A stretch of 64,000 nucleotides of DNA from Pseudomonas asiatica (GTDB taxonomy: Bacteria > Pseudomonadota > Gammaproteobacteria > Pseudomonadales > Pseudomonadaceae). The position numbers and the translations under genes were made by a program. Within the stretch, counting starts at the first letter, position 1. Each line of letters starts with the position of its first letter. This document shows positions 18,468-28,438 of the stretch, in pieces. The stretch covers positions 4,032,501 to 4,096,500 of the forward strand of contig NZ_BLJF01000001.1 in the NCBI RefSeq assembly GCF_009932335.1, read 5' to 3'. Below the pieces are notes generated by a model. It was not told where the DNA came from. It worked only from the letters and a program-made list of their open reading frames with translations, and made no database searches.

Positions 18468-20726
18468 ATGGCTAAAGACAACGCATATTATCTCGATGAA
18501 GCGCTATACATCAGTGCGCAGCCACCAACGGGCATTGAGCTGCATTATATTGGCGGTGGTGGTGGGCCGGGGGGAGGTGGCTGGGGGCTTAGCGACGGGT
18601 ATCCTCGCGGGACCAGTCCAACCAAAAGCGATATTGCACGCGTAATTTCCACTCGAAAGGTGTTCGCAGAGGAATACCATGTCATTGAAAAAGATTATTT
18701 GGAAAAATACCGTCAAGAGACGAACCAGCTGCCAAGCACAATTGCAGCATTGAAGTCCCAAATAAAAGCGGAAGCGAGCCAGGCAGGCGCCCCTCTGACA
18801 GCGGCATCAGCCGAGCAGGTCATTCTCACCACACGCATCAATGAGATGCGTGATCTTTATCTACAGATCCTGCCCGACGCCAACAGTTATTTCGGCGCAC
18901 CCGCGTTCTATAAACGCGGTGATTCAATGATGAGCCGATTTCTCGACCCGGGCTTTTTCGCCGCAACAACGGGTGAAGAACTGGGGGCAGAATGGGGCGC
19001 CAAACTGCACAGTTCATGGGATGGCGCCTATCGTCTGCATCTTGAAGCACTCAAGATTCAGGCACTGGCAGATGACCTGGAAAGCCTGGCAACACAAGTG
19101 GATCAGGATGAGCTGAGTCATCAGCCGATGGACTTGTCGCAGGCCATTGCCCGAAGAACAGCGCAAATCCATGCAGAGCGGCAAATTCATTTCAACTGCT
19201 TGCCCAGTGTTATTCAGCACGAGTTGGGGCAGACAGTCATTGACGACGCACTCTCGCTCGTTCAGGCACTCAGTGCTTATCTAGCCACTGCTGTTGCCCT
19301 GATCCAGGGCAAACAATCGCAAATCCCGTCATACCCGGACCAAAACCCTCAAATCAATGGCCCTCTGTCAAAGCCGCAACTCGAAGGGCTTCCGCACCTC
19401 GTGGATGAGCAGCGGTTACGGCGTGCCGGTCCACGCTGGAAGGAGTATCACCAGGCGCTTGCTCTGACCGAATCGATCCGGTTTCTGGGTGTCTACACAA
19501 GTGCCACGCAAAACCTGGTGCAGCGCGCCGTTGAGGTAGAGAGCCTGCAAGGGCAACTCGCCGCACAAGAAGAAGCTGCGCGCCAGCAGGCCGAAGCTGA
19601 GCGCTCGGCGGCGGAAGCCGAGCAACAATGGCAGGAGGCTATACGCCAGCGCGTGCGCTATAACCACCAGGCGCAGCTTGCAGGATCAGCGCCAGCCGTA
19701 ATCCCCATCGGCGCTGCAACCTTTGCAATTGCCGAAACATCGTACACAGCGTTGAGCAAAGCAATAACTTCGGCGATCAGTCGTCTGGTTGCTGTTTCTC
19801 TTCGCTCGCTTTCCGTTGGCACCCTCGCAATGGCCTGGCCGTCGACACTGGGCAACAGCGAACGCCACTACCTCATCAGCACCCCACTATCCAGCCTGGT
19901 ACCACCTGACGGGCCAGACATTGCCGCGTTGGCCGCAACATCCACCAGTATCGACTTACCGTATCTCATGGCAGGGGCCGAAAGCGAAGACACCCTGGAC
20001 CTGTATGTGGTGCCAGGCGGCAAACCGGTAGCGGTTCGTGCAGCAACGTTCGACACGGAACGGCAGGTGTACAGCCTGGCGCTGGACAATCCTCAGCGGA
20101 TTCTGACGTGGACACCTGCCAGTGCTCCGGGTGGTGAGCAAGGAAGTTCCACCAGCCTTCCGCAACTACCCCCAGGCACCATCGTCTATGCCGGTAGCAG
20201 CCTGAACCCTGTGAATAACGAACAGGAAGGCTACCCCGCGCTTGATCTGCTGGATCAGGAACGACTGATCATTACCTTCCCCATGGACTCGGGATTACCG
20301 CCTATTCTGGTGGTGTTCAAGAGTCCGCGATATGAGCCAGGTATTGTCATGGGCTCAGGGGCGGAGATCGATGGCATCTGGCTTGGGGACATAACCAGAG
20401 GGGCCGGAGCAAAAATCCCGACACAAATTGCAAATGCGCTGAGGGGAAGAGAGTTTCGAGACTTCGATGAGTTCAGAACCGCATTCTGGAAGGCGTTATC
20501 CGATACCCCAGAGCTTTCTAGCCAATTCAATGATGCAAACAAGAGTCTCATCGCCAAAGGGCGCGCGCCCAGAGCGCGTGACAAAGATCACCACAAAGGT
20601 CACGCAACCTTCATACTCCACCACGTGATTCCAATTTCCGAGAGCGGGGCTGTATACGACGTAGACAACTTAAGAGTAGTTACACCAGCGGCGCATCATG
20701 CCATTCACTATGGGGCCTCCGAATGA
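18468..20726 (+). CDS. S-type pyocin with E-colicin-like HNH DNase domain
   Basis: 752-aa bacteriocin that should enter related cells and cut DNA. It has a glycine-rich stretch near residues 28-38, a long helical/receptor-binding middle, an Ala/Glu-rich coiled segment (about 370-395), a pyocin_S translocation domain (about 415-600) and a C-terminal nuclease. The nuclease matches colicin E9/pyocin S1-S2 DNases in IPTQIANALRGREFRDFDEFRTAFW and in the HNH site. H718-H719, H743 and H747 align with colicin E9 H102-H103, H127 and H131, so it looks catalytically intact. AGGAG lies 8 nt before the ATG. I found neither a clear LexA box nor the P-box pattern of P. aeruginosa pyocins in 18356-18467. No lysis gene follows. 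The base composition is lower in G+C than the flanks. Confidence 0.92.
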   Translation: MAKDNAYYLDEALYISAQPPTGIELHYIGGGGGPGGGGWGLSDGYPRGTSPTKSDIARVISTRKVFAEEYHVIEKDYLEKYRQETNQLPSTIAALKSQIKAEASQAGAPLTAASAEQVILTTRINEMRDLYLQILPDANSYFGAPAFYKRGDSMMSRFLDPGFFAATTGEELGAEWGAKLHSSWDGAYRLHLEALKIQALADDLESLATQVDQDELSHQPMDLSQAIARRTAQIHAERQIHFNCLPSVIQHELGQTVIDDALSLVQALSAYLATAVALIQGKQSQIPSYPDQNPQINGPLSKPQLEGLPHLVDEQRLRRAGPRWKEYHQALALTESIRFLGVYTSATQNLVQRAVEVESLQGQLAAQEEAARQQAEAERSAAEAEQQWQEAIRQRVRYNHQAQLAGSAPAVIPIGAATFAIAETSYTALSKAITSAISRLVAVSLRSLSVGTLAMAWPSTLGNSERHYLISTPLSSLVPPDGPDIAALAATSTSIDLPYLMAGAESEDTLDLYVVPGGKPVAVRAATFDTERQVYSLALDNPQRILTWTPASAPGGEQGSSTSLPQLPPGTIVYAGSSLNPVNNEQEGYPALDLLDQERLIITFPMDSGLPPILVVFKSPRYEPGIVMGSGAEIDGIWLGDITRGAGAKIPTQIANALRGREFRDFDEFRTAFWKALSDTPELSSQFNDANKSLIAKGRAPRARDKDHHKGHATFILHHVIPISESGAVYDVDNLRVVTPAAHHAIHYGASE

Positions 20727-20986
20727 CTCAAAAAGCCACGATCTCCGAATATACAGAACTTGACTTCTTGAATTTCATCAAATCAATAATCAACCCACCA
20801 GACAACATAAGCGATCAAGAACTTGATGCACAAATCATGGCATTCAAGACTCTGAGCGAACACCCCAACGGGTCAGACCTAATTTATTGGCCTGAAGCAG
20901 ACGGCCTTGACACGCCTGAAGAAATTCTACGCATAATAAAAGAGTGGCGTGCAGCCAACGGCAAGCCAGGATTCAAACCAGAATGA
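20723..20986 (+). CDS. Pyocin/colicin-E-type immunity protein
   Basis: 87-aa acidic four-helix protein homologous to Im2/Im7/Im9. The conserved helix III SDLIYWP (DLIYYP in colicin immunity proteins) and C-terminal EWRAANGKPGFK are present; helix II (about residues 30-45), which sets toxin specificity, is divergent. It binds the exosite of the nuclease domain and blocks DNA access. Its ATG overlaps the pyocin TGA stop (ATGA), so the two are coupled. A+T-rich relative to neighbours, consistent with horizontal origin. Confidence 0.94.
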   Translation: MTQKATISEYTELDFLNFIKSIINPPDNISDQELDAQIMAFKTLSEHPNGSDLIYWPEADGLDTPEEILRIIKEWRAANGKPGFKPE

Positions 20987-20991
20987 ATTCG

Positions 20992-21013
20992 ACACCCCGC
21001 TCACGCGGGGTGT
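20992..21013 (+). terminator. Hairpin after the immunity gene
   Basis: A 9-bp perfect stem ACACCCCGC/GCGGGGTGT with a 4-nt loop begins 6 nt after the immunity stop. There is no T-run, so it may stabilise or weakly terminate the bacteriocin transcript. Confidence 0.45.
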
Positions 21014-21029
21014 ACCACCAAAGCGCAAC

Positions 21030-21152
21030 TCAGTAAAAATTTCCAAACATCCACAGGAAGGCTGCGCCAAGCGCGTTTTGGGCAATGGCCGCAACGGTCG
21101 CCTATTTACCGACCAGTATCTCAAGGCCGCTGGCTTTGGCGGCTATAAATAG
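21030..21152 (+). pseudogene. Remnant 3' end of an unidentified gene
   Basis: An open frame ends in a TAG at 21150-21152, 6 nt before a strong terminator. The last 23 residues, beginning VLGNGRNGRLF and ending LKAAGFGGYK, look like a real protein C-terminus (clean codon use, hydrophobic pattern). There is no good start: the frame only extends back into the immunity gene in another phase. I read it as the tail of a gene cut away when the bacteriocin genes arrived. The family is not recognised. Confidence 0.4.
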
Positions 21153-21158
21153 CAGGAT

Positions 21159-21186
21159 AAAAAAACCCGCCGAGGCGGGTTTTTTC
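21159..21186. terminator. Bidirectional rho-independent terminator before cysNC end
   Basis: Stem AACCCGC/GCGGGTT with loop CGAG, flanked by A7 and T6. It can end both the bacteriocin region (plus) and cysD-cysNC (minus, stop at 21199). Confidence 0.88.
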
Positions 21187-21198
21187 TTGCAGGGGCGC

Positions 21199-23100
21199 TT
21201 AGATCGCGCCACGCTGACGCAGCACGTCCAGCACCTGCTTCACGCCCTCATCCACGCTCGTGGCCTGGGTATCGATCACAAGGTCGGCATCCAGCGGCAC
21301 ATCGTACGGGAAGCTTTCGCCCGGGATGTTGTCGCCACCAGCAGCGTACAAGCCTTGCGGGTCACGCTCACGGCAGGCCAGCGGCGAGGCCTGGACGTAA
21401 ACGGTCACCAGGCGCTCCTTGCCGATCAATGCCTTGGCCTGTTCCCGGCCTTCTGCATCCGGGGCCACGAACGCGGCCAGAGTCAGCAGACCGGCTTCGT
21501 TGAACTGGCGCGCCACATGGGCGGCGCGGCGCCAGTTCTCGGTGCGGCCGGCACGGTCCTGCGGCAAGCCCTTGTTCAGGTCATGGCGCAGGTTCTGGCC
21601 GTCGAGCACGTACACTGCACGGCCCATGTCGAACAGCTTGCGCTCCACGGCGTAGGCCAGGGTGCTCTTGCCAGCGCCGGACAGGCCACTGAACAGCACG
21701 GTGGCAGGCTGCTGGCCGAAGCGCAGGGCGCGCTCTTCGGTGGCCACATGGCACAGCTTGCCATGATGGCCGGTGCTACCGTGCGGCAGGACTGGCGGGG
21801 CGATGATCATGCCGGCGCCGACCGTGCCGTTGGTCAGCCGGTCGATGACGATGAACGCACCGGTGGTGCGGTTGCTTTCGTAACCGTCCAGGGCAATCGA
21901 GGCGTCCAGGGACACCTTGACGCGGCCGATCTCGTTCAGCTGCAGCGCGCTGGCAGCGCCCTGCTCCAGGGTGTTCACATCGACCTTGTGGGTGATGCTG
22001 GCAATCGAGCCCGGCACGTAGCTGGTGGCGCGCTTGATGTCGTATTTCTTGCCCGGGAGCATCGGCTCCTCGGCCATCCACACCAGCATGGCGTCGAACT
22101 GGTCGGTGACCGGCGGGACGTTGTCGGCATGCACCAGCAGATCGCCACGGGAGATGTCGATCTCGTCTTCCATGGTCAGGGTCACGGCCTGGCCGGGGCC
22201 TGCGTTTTCCAGCTCGCCTTCGTAGGTGACGATGGACTTGACGCGGCTGCTCTTGCCCGACGGCAGCACGACGATTTCGTCACCCTTGTGCACCACGCCG
22301 CTGGCGATGGTGCCGGCGAAACCGCGGAAGTTCAGGTTGGGACGGTTGACGTACTGCACCGGGAAGCGCAGGTCGGTGAAGTTGCGGTCGGCCGACACTT
22401 CGACGGTTTCGAGGATTTCCATCAACGTCGGGCCGGTATACCACGGCGAACGCTCGCTGTGGTTGACCACGTTGTCGCCCTTGAGCGCCGACATCGGCAC
22501 GAAGTGCAGGCTGCTCGGCACCAGGTTGATGGCTTCGGCGAACTTCAGGTAGTCGGCCTTGATCGATTCGAAAACGCCCTGATCGAAGCCCTTGAGGTCC
22601 ATCTTGTTGACCGCGACGACGATGTGCTTGATGCCCAGCAACGAGGCAATGTAGCTGTGGCGGCGTGTCTGGGTCTGCACGCCGTAGCGGGCATCGACCA
22701 GGATGATCGCCAGGTCGCAGGTGGACGCGCCGGTAGCCATGTTGCGGGTGTACTGCTCGTGGCCCGGGGTGTCGGCAATGATGAACTTGCGCTTGGCGGT
22801 GGAGAAATAGCGGTAGGCGACATCGATGGTGATGCCCTGCTCGCGCTCGGCCTGCAGACCGTCGACCAGCAGCGCCAGGTCGACTTCCTCGCCGGTGGTG
22901 CCGACCTTTTTCGAATCGCGAGTGATGGCCTCGAGGTGGTCCTCGTAGATCATCTTCGAGTCATGCAGCAAGCGCCCGATCAGGGTGCTCTTGCCGTCAT
23001 CCACGTTGCCGCAGGTGAGAAAACGCAGCAGTTCTTTGCGCTCGTGCTGAGCCAGATAAGCGAGGATGTCTTCGCTGATCAAATCGGATTGGTGCGACAT
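21199..23100 (-). CDS. cysNC: Bifunctional sulfate adenylyltransferase subunit 1 / APS kinase
   Basis: A CysN-CysC fusion of 633 aa. The N-terminal GTPase (P-loop GNVDDGKST at residues 31-39, then [17 protein letters not shown] and NKMDL) couples GTP hydrolysis to APS formation. The C-terminal kinase (GLSGAGKST near residue 460, then [11 protein letters not shown]) phosphorylates APS to PAPS. The fused form is usual in pseudomonads, whereas E. coli has separate cysN and cysC. The ATG at 23100 gives the [12 protein letters not shown] start; an earlier in-frame start at 23163 lies in cysD and is rejected. It lies 16 nt after cysD in the same operon. Confidence 0.95.
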   Translation of the reverse strand: MSHQSDLISEDILAYLAQHERKELLRFLTCGNVDDGKSTLIGRLLHDSKMIYEDHLEAITRDSKKVGTTGEEVDLALLVDGLQAEREQGITIDVAYRYFSTAKRKFIIADTPGHEQYTRNMATGASTCDLAIILVDARYGVQTQTRRHSYIASLLGIKHIVVAVNKMDLKGFDQGVFESIKADYLKFAEAINLVPSSLHFVPMSALKGDNVVNHSERSPWYTGPTLMEILETVEVSADRNFTDLRFPVQYVNRPNLNFRGFAGTIASGVVHKGDEIVVLPSGKSSRVKSIVTYEGELENAGPGQAVTLTMEDEIDISRGDLLVHADNVPPVTDQFDAMLVWMAEEPMLPGKKYDIKRATSYVPGSIASITHKVDVNTLEQGAASALQLNEIGRVKVSLDASIALDGYESNRTTGAFIVIDRLTNGTVGAGMIIAPPVLPHGSTGHHGKLCHVATEERALRFGQQPATVLFSGLSGAGKSTLAYAVERKLFDMGRAVYVLDGQNLRHDLNKGLPQDRAGRTENWRRAAHVARQFNEAGLLTLAAFVAPDAEGREQAKALIGKERLVTVYVQASPLACRERDPQGLYAAGGDNIPGESFPYDVPLDADLVIDTQATSVDEGVKQVLDVLRQRGAI

Positions 23101-23116
23101 GGAGTAACCCTGAAAA

Positions 23117-24034
23117 TTAGAAGTAGCCCTGACGTTTCTTGTCTTCCATGGAACCGGCGCCATCGTGGTCGATGACTCGGCCCTGGCGCTCTGAAGTGCG
23201 CGTCAGGAGCATTTCCTGAATGATGTCGGTGAGCGTCTCGGCTTCCGACTCGACAGCACCCGTCAACGGGTAGCAGCCAAGGGTACGGAAACGCACCTTT
23301 TTCTTGACGATGCGCGCTTTCTCTTCATCGGTAAGATGTTCGAGGATGCGCTCGTCGTCGATCATGATCAGGGTGCCGTTCTTCTCGATGACTTCACGCT
23401 CGGCGGCGAAGTACAGCGGCACGATCGGGATGCCTTCGAGGTAGATGTACTGCCAGATGTCCAGCTCGGTCCAGTTCGACAGCGGGAAGACGCGGATCGA
23501 CTCGCCCTTGTTGACCTTGCCGTTGTACACGTTCCACAGTTCCGGGCGCTGGTTCTTCGGGTCCCAGCGGTGCTTGCTGTCACGGAACGAGTACACGCGC
23601 TCCTTGGCCCGCGACTTCTCTTCGTCGCGGCGCGCACCACCGAAGGCGGCATCGAAACCATGCTTGTCCAGCGCCTGCTTCAGGCCCTGGGTCTTCATGA
23701 TGTCGGTGTGCTTGGAGCTGCCATGGGTGAACGGGTTGATGCCCTGCGCCACACCCTCGGGGTTGACGTGGGTGATCAGCTCCAGGCCCATTTCCTCGAC
23801 CATCTTGTCGCGGAAGCTGTACATCTCCTGGAATTTCCACTGGGTGTCGACGTGCATCACCGGGAACGGCAACTTGCCTGGGAAAAAGGCCTTGCGCGCC
23901 AGGTGCAGCATCACGGCGGAGTCCTTGCCGATCGAGTACAGCATCACCGGGTTGTCGAACTCGGCGGCCACCTCGCGGATGATGTGGATGCTCTCCGCCT
24001 CCAGCTGTTTCAAGTGCGTCAGTTTGTCGACCAT
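23117..24034 (-). CDS. cysD: Sulfate adenylyltransferase subunit 2
   Basis: 305-aa ATP pyrophosphatase-fold subunit that forms APS from sulfate and ATP in assimilatory sulfate reduction. The PP-loop is [14 protein letters not shown], and [35 protein letters not shown] and [16 protein letters not shown] are typical CysD segments. First gene of cysD-cysNC. In the 313-nt gap upstream (24035-24347), I see a REP pair and cysD leader sequence but no other gene and no promoter hexamers I can name firmly. Confidence 0.95.
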   Translation of the reverse strand: MVDKLTHLKQLEAESIHIIREVAAEFDNPVMLYSIGKDSAVMLHLARKAFFPGKLPFPVMHVDTQWKFQEMYSFRDKMVEEMGLELITHVNPEGVAQGINPFTHGSSKHTDIMKTQGLKQALDKHGFDAAFGGARRDEEKSRAKERVYSFRDSKHRWDPKNQRPELWNVYNGKVNKGESIRVFPLSNWTELDIWQYIYLEGIPIVPLYFAAEREVIEKNGTLIMIDDERILEHLTDEEKARIVKKKVRFRTLGCYPLTGAVESEAETLTDIIQEMLLTRTSERQGRVIDHDGAGSMEDKKRQGYF

Positions 24035-24206
24035 GGCTACTCACGAAAAACGATCTTATGGACGGCCTGCGGGCCGTGTTCGAGCGAGCCACTTTATCAC
24101 AGCGGCTGCTTCTATTTAGGAGGCTGGCTAGATCGAAAAAGTCTAACGATATGACTGGGGGTTTGGGCTGGCAGGCCCGGTATTGGTCTCTGGACATGCA
24201 CAGGAT

Positions 24207-24302
24207 CTGTAGGAGCAGCCTTGTGCTGCGAAGAGGCCGTTACTGCCCAAAAAGCTCTTTTGCCTCACTGGCCTCTTCGCAGCACAAGGCTGCTCCTACA
24301 GG
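24207..24302. repeat. REP pair, CAGCACAAGG class
   Basis: Inverted CTGTAGGAGCAGCCTTGTGCTG...AAGAGGCC copies between cysD and the Nif3-like gene. Confidence 0.88.
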
Positions 24303-24347
24303 GACCGCGCCATCAACACTGTATCCGCGAAGAAGGCGACGCCGATG

Positions 24348-25106
24348 TCAGATCGGGTTTGGGCAATCGATGAACAGGTGCTCCACGGCAAAGCGCCGCG
24401 CCAGGTAATCACCCAGCGCCTGCACCCCATACCGCTCGGTGGCATGGTGCCCGGCGGCAATGAAGCTGACGCCATTCTCGCGGGCACTATGGTAGGTCTG
24501 CTCCGACGCCTCGCCGGTCAGGTACAGGTCCACCCCGGCCGCGATCGCCGTGTCGATGTAGCCCTGCCCGCCTCCGGTGCACCAGCCGACCCGCCGGATC
24601 ATCTGCTCACCCTCTACCAGCAAAGGCTCACGCCCCAGAACCTCCCGCACTCGCCGGGCGAAGTCGAGCGCAGTCATCGGCTCGGCCAGCGAGCCGACCA
24701 GGCCGACCACCTTGGGGTTCTCCGGGTCCAGCGGCCCTTCGACGGTGATGTCCAGTTGCCGCGCCAGTTGCACGTTGTTGCCCACGTCCGGGTGCACGTC
24801 CAGCGGCAGGTGGAACGCCAGCAGACTGATGTCGTTGTTCAACAGGGTTTTCAGCCGGCGCTGCCGGATGCCGGTGACGCAAGGGTTCTCTCCCTTCCAG
24901 AAGTAGCCATGGTGCACCAGCACCAGGTCGGCCTCGGCTTCGACTGCCGCATCCAGCAACGCCTGGCTGGCGGTAACGCCGCTGACGATGCGGCTGACCT
25001 GCGGCCGGCCTTCGACCTGCAGGCCGTTGGGGCAATAATCCTGGATCTTCGCGCTGCCCAGGTAACGCTCGGCTTCCTCGACCAGGGTGTTCAGAGCGAC
25101 GGCCAT
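24348..25106 (-). CDS. Nif3-like dinuclear metal centre protein (YbgI family)
   Basis: 252-aa member of the Nif3/YbgI/DUF34 family, which forms a hexameric toroid with a two-metal site. Metal-ligand segments LVHHGYFWKG (HH pair), FHLPLDVHP (His and Asp) and the C-terminal AAGHHATERYGV are present. It is sometimes annotated as GTP cyclohydrolase 1 type 2, but the activity is unproven. The ATG at 25106 with GAGGAG upstream is chosen over 25151. It diverges from algW, with 167 nt between the two starts. Confidence 0.9.
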   Translation of the reverse strand: MAVALNTLVEEAERYLGSAKIQDYCPNGLQVEGRPQVSRIVSGVTASQALLDAAVEAEADLVLVHHGYFWKGENPCVTGIRQRRLKTLLNNDISLLAFHLPLDVHPDVGNNVQLARQLDITVEGPLDPENPKVVGLVGSLAEPMTALDFARRVREVLGREPLLVEGEQMIRRVGWCTGGGQGYIDTAIAAGVDLYLTGEASEQTYHSARENGVSFIAAGHHATERYGVQALGDYLARRFAVEHLFIDCPNPI

Positions 25107-25273
25107 GAAAATCTCCTCGAAATCTGCGTTTTTCTCGGGCACAACGCCCATGCAACGCCCGTATAATGCCGGCCATTATGGGCCGTCGCCGGCACTGGGG
25201 GAACCGGTGTATGATCGCGCGCGCTCATGCCCACCGCACGGTCATCGTCCCCGGCTATTTCCAGGATTCATTC

Positions 25274-26434
25274 ATGTTCAAGGCTTTGCGTTATTTTGGC
25301 TGGCCCCTGCTTACCGGCGTACTGATCGCCATGCTGATCATCCAGCGCTTCCCGGAGTGGGTCGGCCTGCCCAGCCAGGACGTCAACCTGCAGCAGGCAC
25401 CGCAGACCACGCGGATCATGCAGGGCCCGGTATCCTACGCCGACGCCGTGACCCTGGCCGCCCCGGCGGTGGTCAACCTGTACACCACCAAGGTGGTGAA
25501 CAAGAGCGCCCACCCGCTGTTCGAAGACCCGCAGTTCCGCCGTTTCTTCGGCGACAACCTGCCCAAGCAGCGCCGCTGGGAGTCGAGCCTGGGCTCGGCG
25601 GTGATCATGAGCCCCGAAGGCTACCTGCTGACCAACAACCATGTCACCAGCGGCGCCGACCAGATCGTCGTGGCCCTGAAGGATGGCCGCGAGACATTGG
25701 CCCGGGTCATCGGCAGCGACCCGGAAACCGACCTGGCGGTGCTGAAGATAGACCTGAAGAGCCTGCCGGCAATCACCATCGGCCGCTCCGACAACATTCA
25801 CATCGGTGACGTGTCGCTGGCCATCGGTAACCCGTTCGGGGTCGGCCAGACCGTGACCATGGGCATCATCAGCGCCACTGGCCGCAACCAGCTGGGCCTG
25901 AACAACTACGAAGATTTCATCCAGACCGACGCGGCGATCAACCCGGGTAACTCCGGCGGTGCGCTTGTGGATGCCAACGGCAACCTGATCGGCATCAACA
26001 CGGCGATCTTCTCCAAGTCCGGCGGTTCGCAAGGTATCGGCTTCGCCATCCCGGTGAAACTGGCACTGGAGGTGATGAAGTCGATCATCGAGCACGGCCA
26101 GGTGATCCGTGGCTGGCTGGGCATCGAAGTACAGCCACTGAGCCAGGAACTGGCCGAATCGTTCGGCATGAAGGACCGCCCGGGCATCGTGGTGGCGGGC
26201 ATCTTCCGCGAAGGGCCGGCGGCAAAGGCCGGGCTGCAGCTGGGTGACGTGATCCTGAGCATCAACGGCGAGCCGGCCGGTGACGGGCGCAAGTCGATGA
26301 ACCAGGTGGCGCGGATCAAGCCCAACGAGAAGATCACCATCGAGGTGATGCGCAATGGGCAGCAGTTGAAGCTGATCGCCGAGGTGGGCCTGCGGCCACC
26401 ACCGGCGCCGGCAGTCGCCAAGGAAGAGAAGTAA
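25274..26434 (+). CDS. algW: Periplasmic serine protease AlgW (DegS-like)
   Basis: 386-aa inner-membrane-anchored serine protease. It has one N-terminal membrane helix (FGWPLLTGVLIAMLIIQRF), a trypsin-like domain with triad H123 (NNHVTSG), D153 (PETDLAVLKID) and S227 (NPGNSGGAL), and a single PDZ domain (about 275-370) ending in PPPAPAVAKEEK. In P. aeruginosa AlgW senses misfolded outer-membrane proteins through its PDZ domain and makes the first cut in MucA. This releases AlgU, which switches on alginate genes; the alginate operon lies 13 kb away in this window. The ATG at 25274 is chosen because it starts just before the membrane anchor; longer in-frame starts are unlikely. Confidence 0.93.
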   Translation: MFKALRYFGWPLLTGVLIAMLIIQRFPEWVGLPSQDVNLQQAPQTTRIMQGPVSYADAVTLAAPAVVNLYTTKVVNKSAHPLFEDPQFRRFFGDNLPKQRRWESSLGSAVIMSPEGYLLTNNHVTSGADQIVVALKDGRETLARVIGSDPETDLAVLKIDLKSLPAITIGRSDNIHIGDVSLAIGNPFGVGQTVTMGIISATGRNQLGLNNYEDFIQTDAAINPGNSGGALVDANGNLIGINTAIFSKSGGSQGIGFAIPVKLALEVMKSIIEHGQVIRGWLGIEVQPLSQELAESFGMKDRPGIVVAGIFREGPAAKAGLQLGDVILSINGEPAGDGRKSMNQVARIKPNEKITIEVMRNGQQLKLIAEVGLRPPPAPAVAKEEK

Positions 26435-26452
26435 GGCTGCGATCTGGTCTCT

Positions 26453-26548
26453 GGGGGGCTGCTTCGCAGCACGAGGCTGCTCCTACAGGAGATCGCATTT
26501 CCCTTGTAGGAGCAGCCTTGTGCTGCGAATGGGCCGCAAAGCGGCCCC
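26453..26548. repeat. REP pair, mixed CAGCACGAGG/CAGCCTTGTGCTG class
   Basis: Inverted copies between convergent algW and aapP. Core AGCAGCCTTGTGCTGCGAATGGGCC with one diverged arm. Confidence 0.85.
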
Positions 26549-26555
26549 GGCTACA

Positions 26556-27320
26556 TCAATGCAGGATCTGGCTCAGGAACAACTTGGTCCGGTCACTGCG
26601 TGGCCGGTCGAAGAAGTCATCCGGCGCCGCCTGCTCGACGATCTCGCCCTTGTCCATGAAGATCACCCGGTTCGCCACGGTCCGGGCAAAGCCCATCTCG
26701 TGGGTCACGCAGAGCATGGTCATGCCGTCCTCGGCCAGGCCCACCATGGTATCGAGCACTTCCTTGACCATTTCCGGGTCCAGCGCCGAGGTCGGTTCGT
26801 CGAACAGCATAATCTTCGGTTTCATGCACAACGCGCGGGCAATCGCCACACGCTGCTGCTGACCACCGGACAACTGCCCCGGGTACTTGTGCGCCTGCTC
26901 CGGAATACGCACCCGCTCCAGGTAGTGCATGGCGATTTCCTCGGCCTTGCGCCGCGGCATCTTGCGCACCCACATCGGCGCCAGGGTGCAGTTCTCCAGG
27001 ATGCTCAGGTGCGGGAACAGGTTGAAGTGCTGGAACACCATGCCCACTTCGCGGCGGATGGCCTCGATCTGCTTGAGGTCGTTGGTCAGCTCCACACCAT
27101 CGACCACGATGCGCCCCTGCTGGTGCTCTTCAAGGCGGTTGAGACAACGGATGGTGGTGGACTTGCCAGAGCCGGACGGCCCGCACAGCACGATGCGCTC
27201 GCCCTGGCGCACGTTCAGATTGATGTCCTTGAGCACATGGAACTGGCCGTACCACTTGTTCACGCCCTGCATCTGGATGATGCCTTCGGGGCCGGCAGGC
27301 TGCTTGATCGCTTCACTCAT
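26556..27320 (-). CDS. aapP: General L-amino acid ABC transporter, ATP-binding protein
   Basis: 254-aa ATPase with Walker [10 protein letters not shown], the Q-loop [11 protein letters not shown], the signature [15 protein letters not shown] and Walker [15 protein letters not shown], followed by the switch His in CVTHEMGF. It powers the AapQM permease. Last gene of aapJQMP, 10 nt downstream of aapM. Confidence 0.95.
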   Translation of the reverse strand: MSEAIKQPAGPEGIIQMQGVNKWYGQFHVLKDINLNVRQGERIVLCGPSGSGKSTTIRCLNRLEEHQQGRIVVDGVELTNDLKQIEAIRREVGMVFQHFNLFPHLSILENCTLAPMWVRKMPRRKAEEIAMHYLERVRIPEQAHKYPGQLSGGQQQRVAIARALCMKPKIMLFDEPTSALDPEMVKEVLDTMVGLAEDGMTMLCVTHEMGFARTVANRVIFMDKGEIVEQAAPDDFFDRPRSDRTKLFLSQILH

Positions 27321-27330
27321 TTCGAAACTC

Positions 27331-28428
27331 CTAACGCTTGTGGCCAGTGTCCAGCTTGCGCTCCAGATGCATGGAGTAGCGGGACATACCGAAACAGAAA
27401 ATCCAGAACACCAGGGCGGCGAACACGTAGCCCTCGGTAGCCATACCCAGCCAGGCCGGGTCGGCAGCAGCTTGCTTGACGCTGTTCAGCAGGTCGAACA
27501 GGCCGATGATGATCACCAGGCTGGTGTCCTTGAACAGGGCAATGAAGGTGTTGACGATGCCGGGAATTACCAGCTTGAGCGCCTGCGGCAGAATCACCAG
27601 GCCCATCGCCCGCCAGTAGCCAAGGCCCATGGCCGCGGCAGCTTCGTACTGGCCCTTGGGGATGGCCTGGAGGCCGCCACGCACCACCTCGGCGATATAC
27701 GCCGACTGGAACAGGATCACGCCGATCATCGCCCGCAGCAGCTTGTCGAAGCTCATGCCCTCAGGCAGGAACAACGGCAGCATCACCGATGACATGAACA
27801 GCACGGTGATCAGCGGCACGCCGCGCCAGAACTCGATGAAGGTCACGCACACCACCTTCACCGCAGGCATTTTCGAGCGCCGCCCCAGGGCCAGCAGGAT
27901 TCCCAGCGGCAATGCGCCGACAATGCCCACGGTGGCAATCACCAGGGTCAGCATCAGCCCGCCCCACTGGCTGGTAGGTACGCTTTCCAGGCCCAGCATG
28001 CCCCCGTGCAGCAGGGTGTAGGCCAGCAGCGGGTACACCACCAGGAAGCCAAGGCCGTAGAAGGCCTTGCGTGGGAAGCGTTTGATGAACAGCGGGGCGG
28101 CGCCAAGCACGGCAAGCCACACGGTCAGGTCCACGCGCCAGCGCAACTCGGCCGGGTAGTAGCCGTACATGAACTGGCCGAAACGCTGCTGCACGAACAC
28201 CCAGCAGGCGCCCTCCTTGGTGCAGTCGGCGCGGGTGGTGCCGACCCAGTTGGCATCAAGCAACGCCCACTGCAGCAGCGGCGGCACGATCAGCCAAACC
28301 AGGTAGATGGCAAACAGGGTCAGCAGCGTATTGAGCCAGCTGGAGAACAGATTGGCACGCATCCATGCGAGCACGCCGACGGTTTTCACCGGTGGCGGCA
28401 TGTCGGGTTTGAAAACATGGGCATTCAC
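27331..28428 (-). CDS. aapM: General L-amino acid ABC transporter permease AapM
   Basis: 365-aa membrane protein of the HisM/polar amino-acid permease family, with a long N-terminal extension before the core permease typical of AapM. The coupling-helix (EAA) region [38 protein letters not shown] is clear. It pairs with AapQ to form the pore. Ten nt separate it from both neighbours. Confidence 0.93.
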   Translation of the reverse strand: MNAHVFKPDMPPPVKTVGVLAWMRANLFSSWLNTLLTLFAIYLVWLIVPPLLQWALLDANWVGTTRADCTKEGACWVFVQQRFGQFMYGYYPAELRWRVDLTVWLAVLGAAPLFIKRFPRKAFYGLGFLVVYPLLAYTLLHGGMLGLESVPTSQWGGLMLTLVIATVGIVGALPLGILLALGRRSKMPAVKVVCVTFIEFWRGVPLITVLFMSSVMLPLFLPEGMSFDKLLRAMIGVILFQSAYIAEVVRGGLQAIPKGQYEAAAAMGLGYWRAMGLVILPQALKLVIPGIVNTFIALFKDTSLVIIIGLFDLLNSVKQAAADPAWLGMATEGYVFAALVFWIFCFGMSRYSMHLERKLDTGHKR

Positions 28429-28438
28429 GGGCGTATCC

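Noticed and set aside
21085..23175. Plus-strand open frame (about 696 codons) opposite cysNC
   Set aside because: Antisense shadow of a certain gene, and it would have to read through the bidirectional terminator at 21159-21186.
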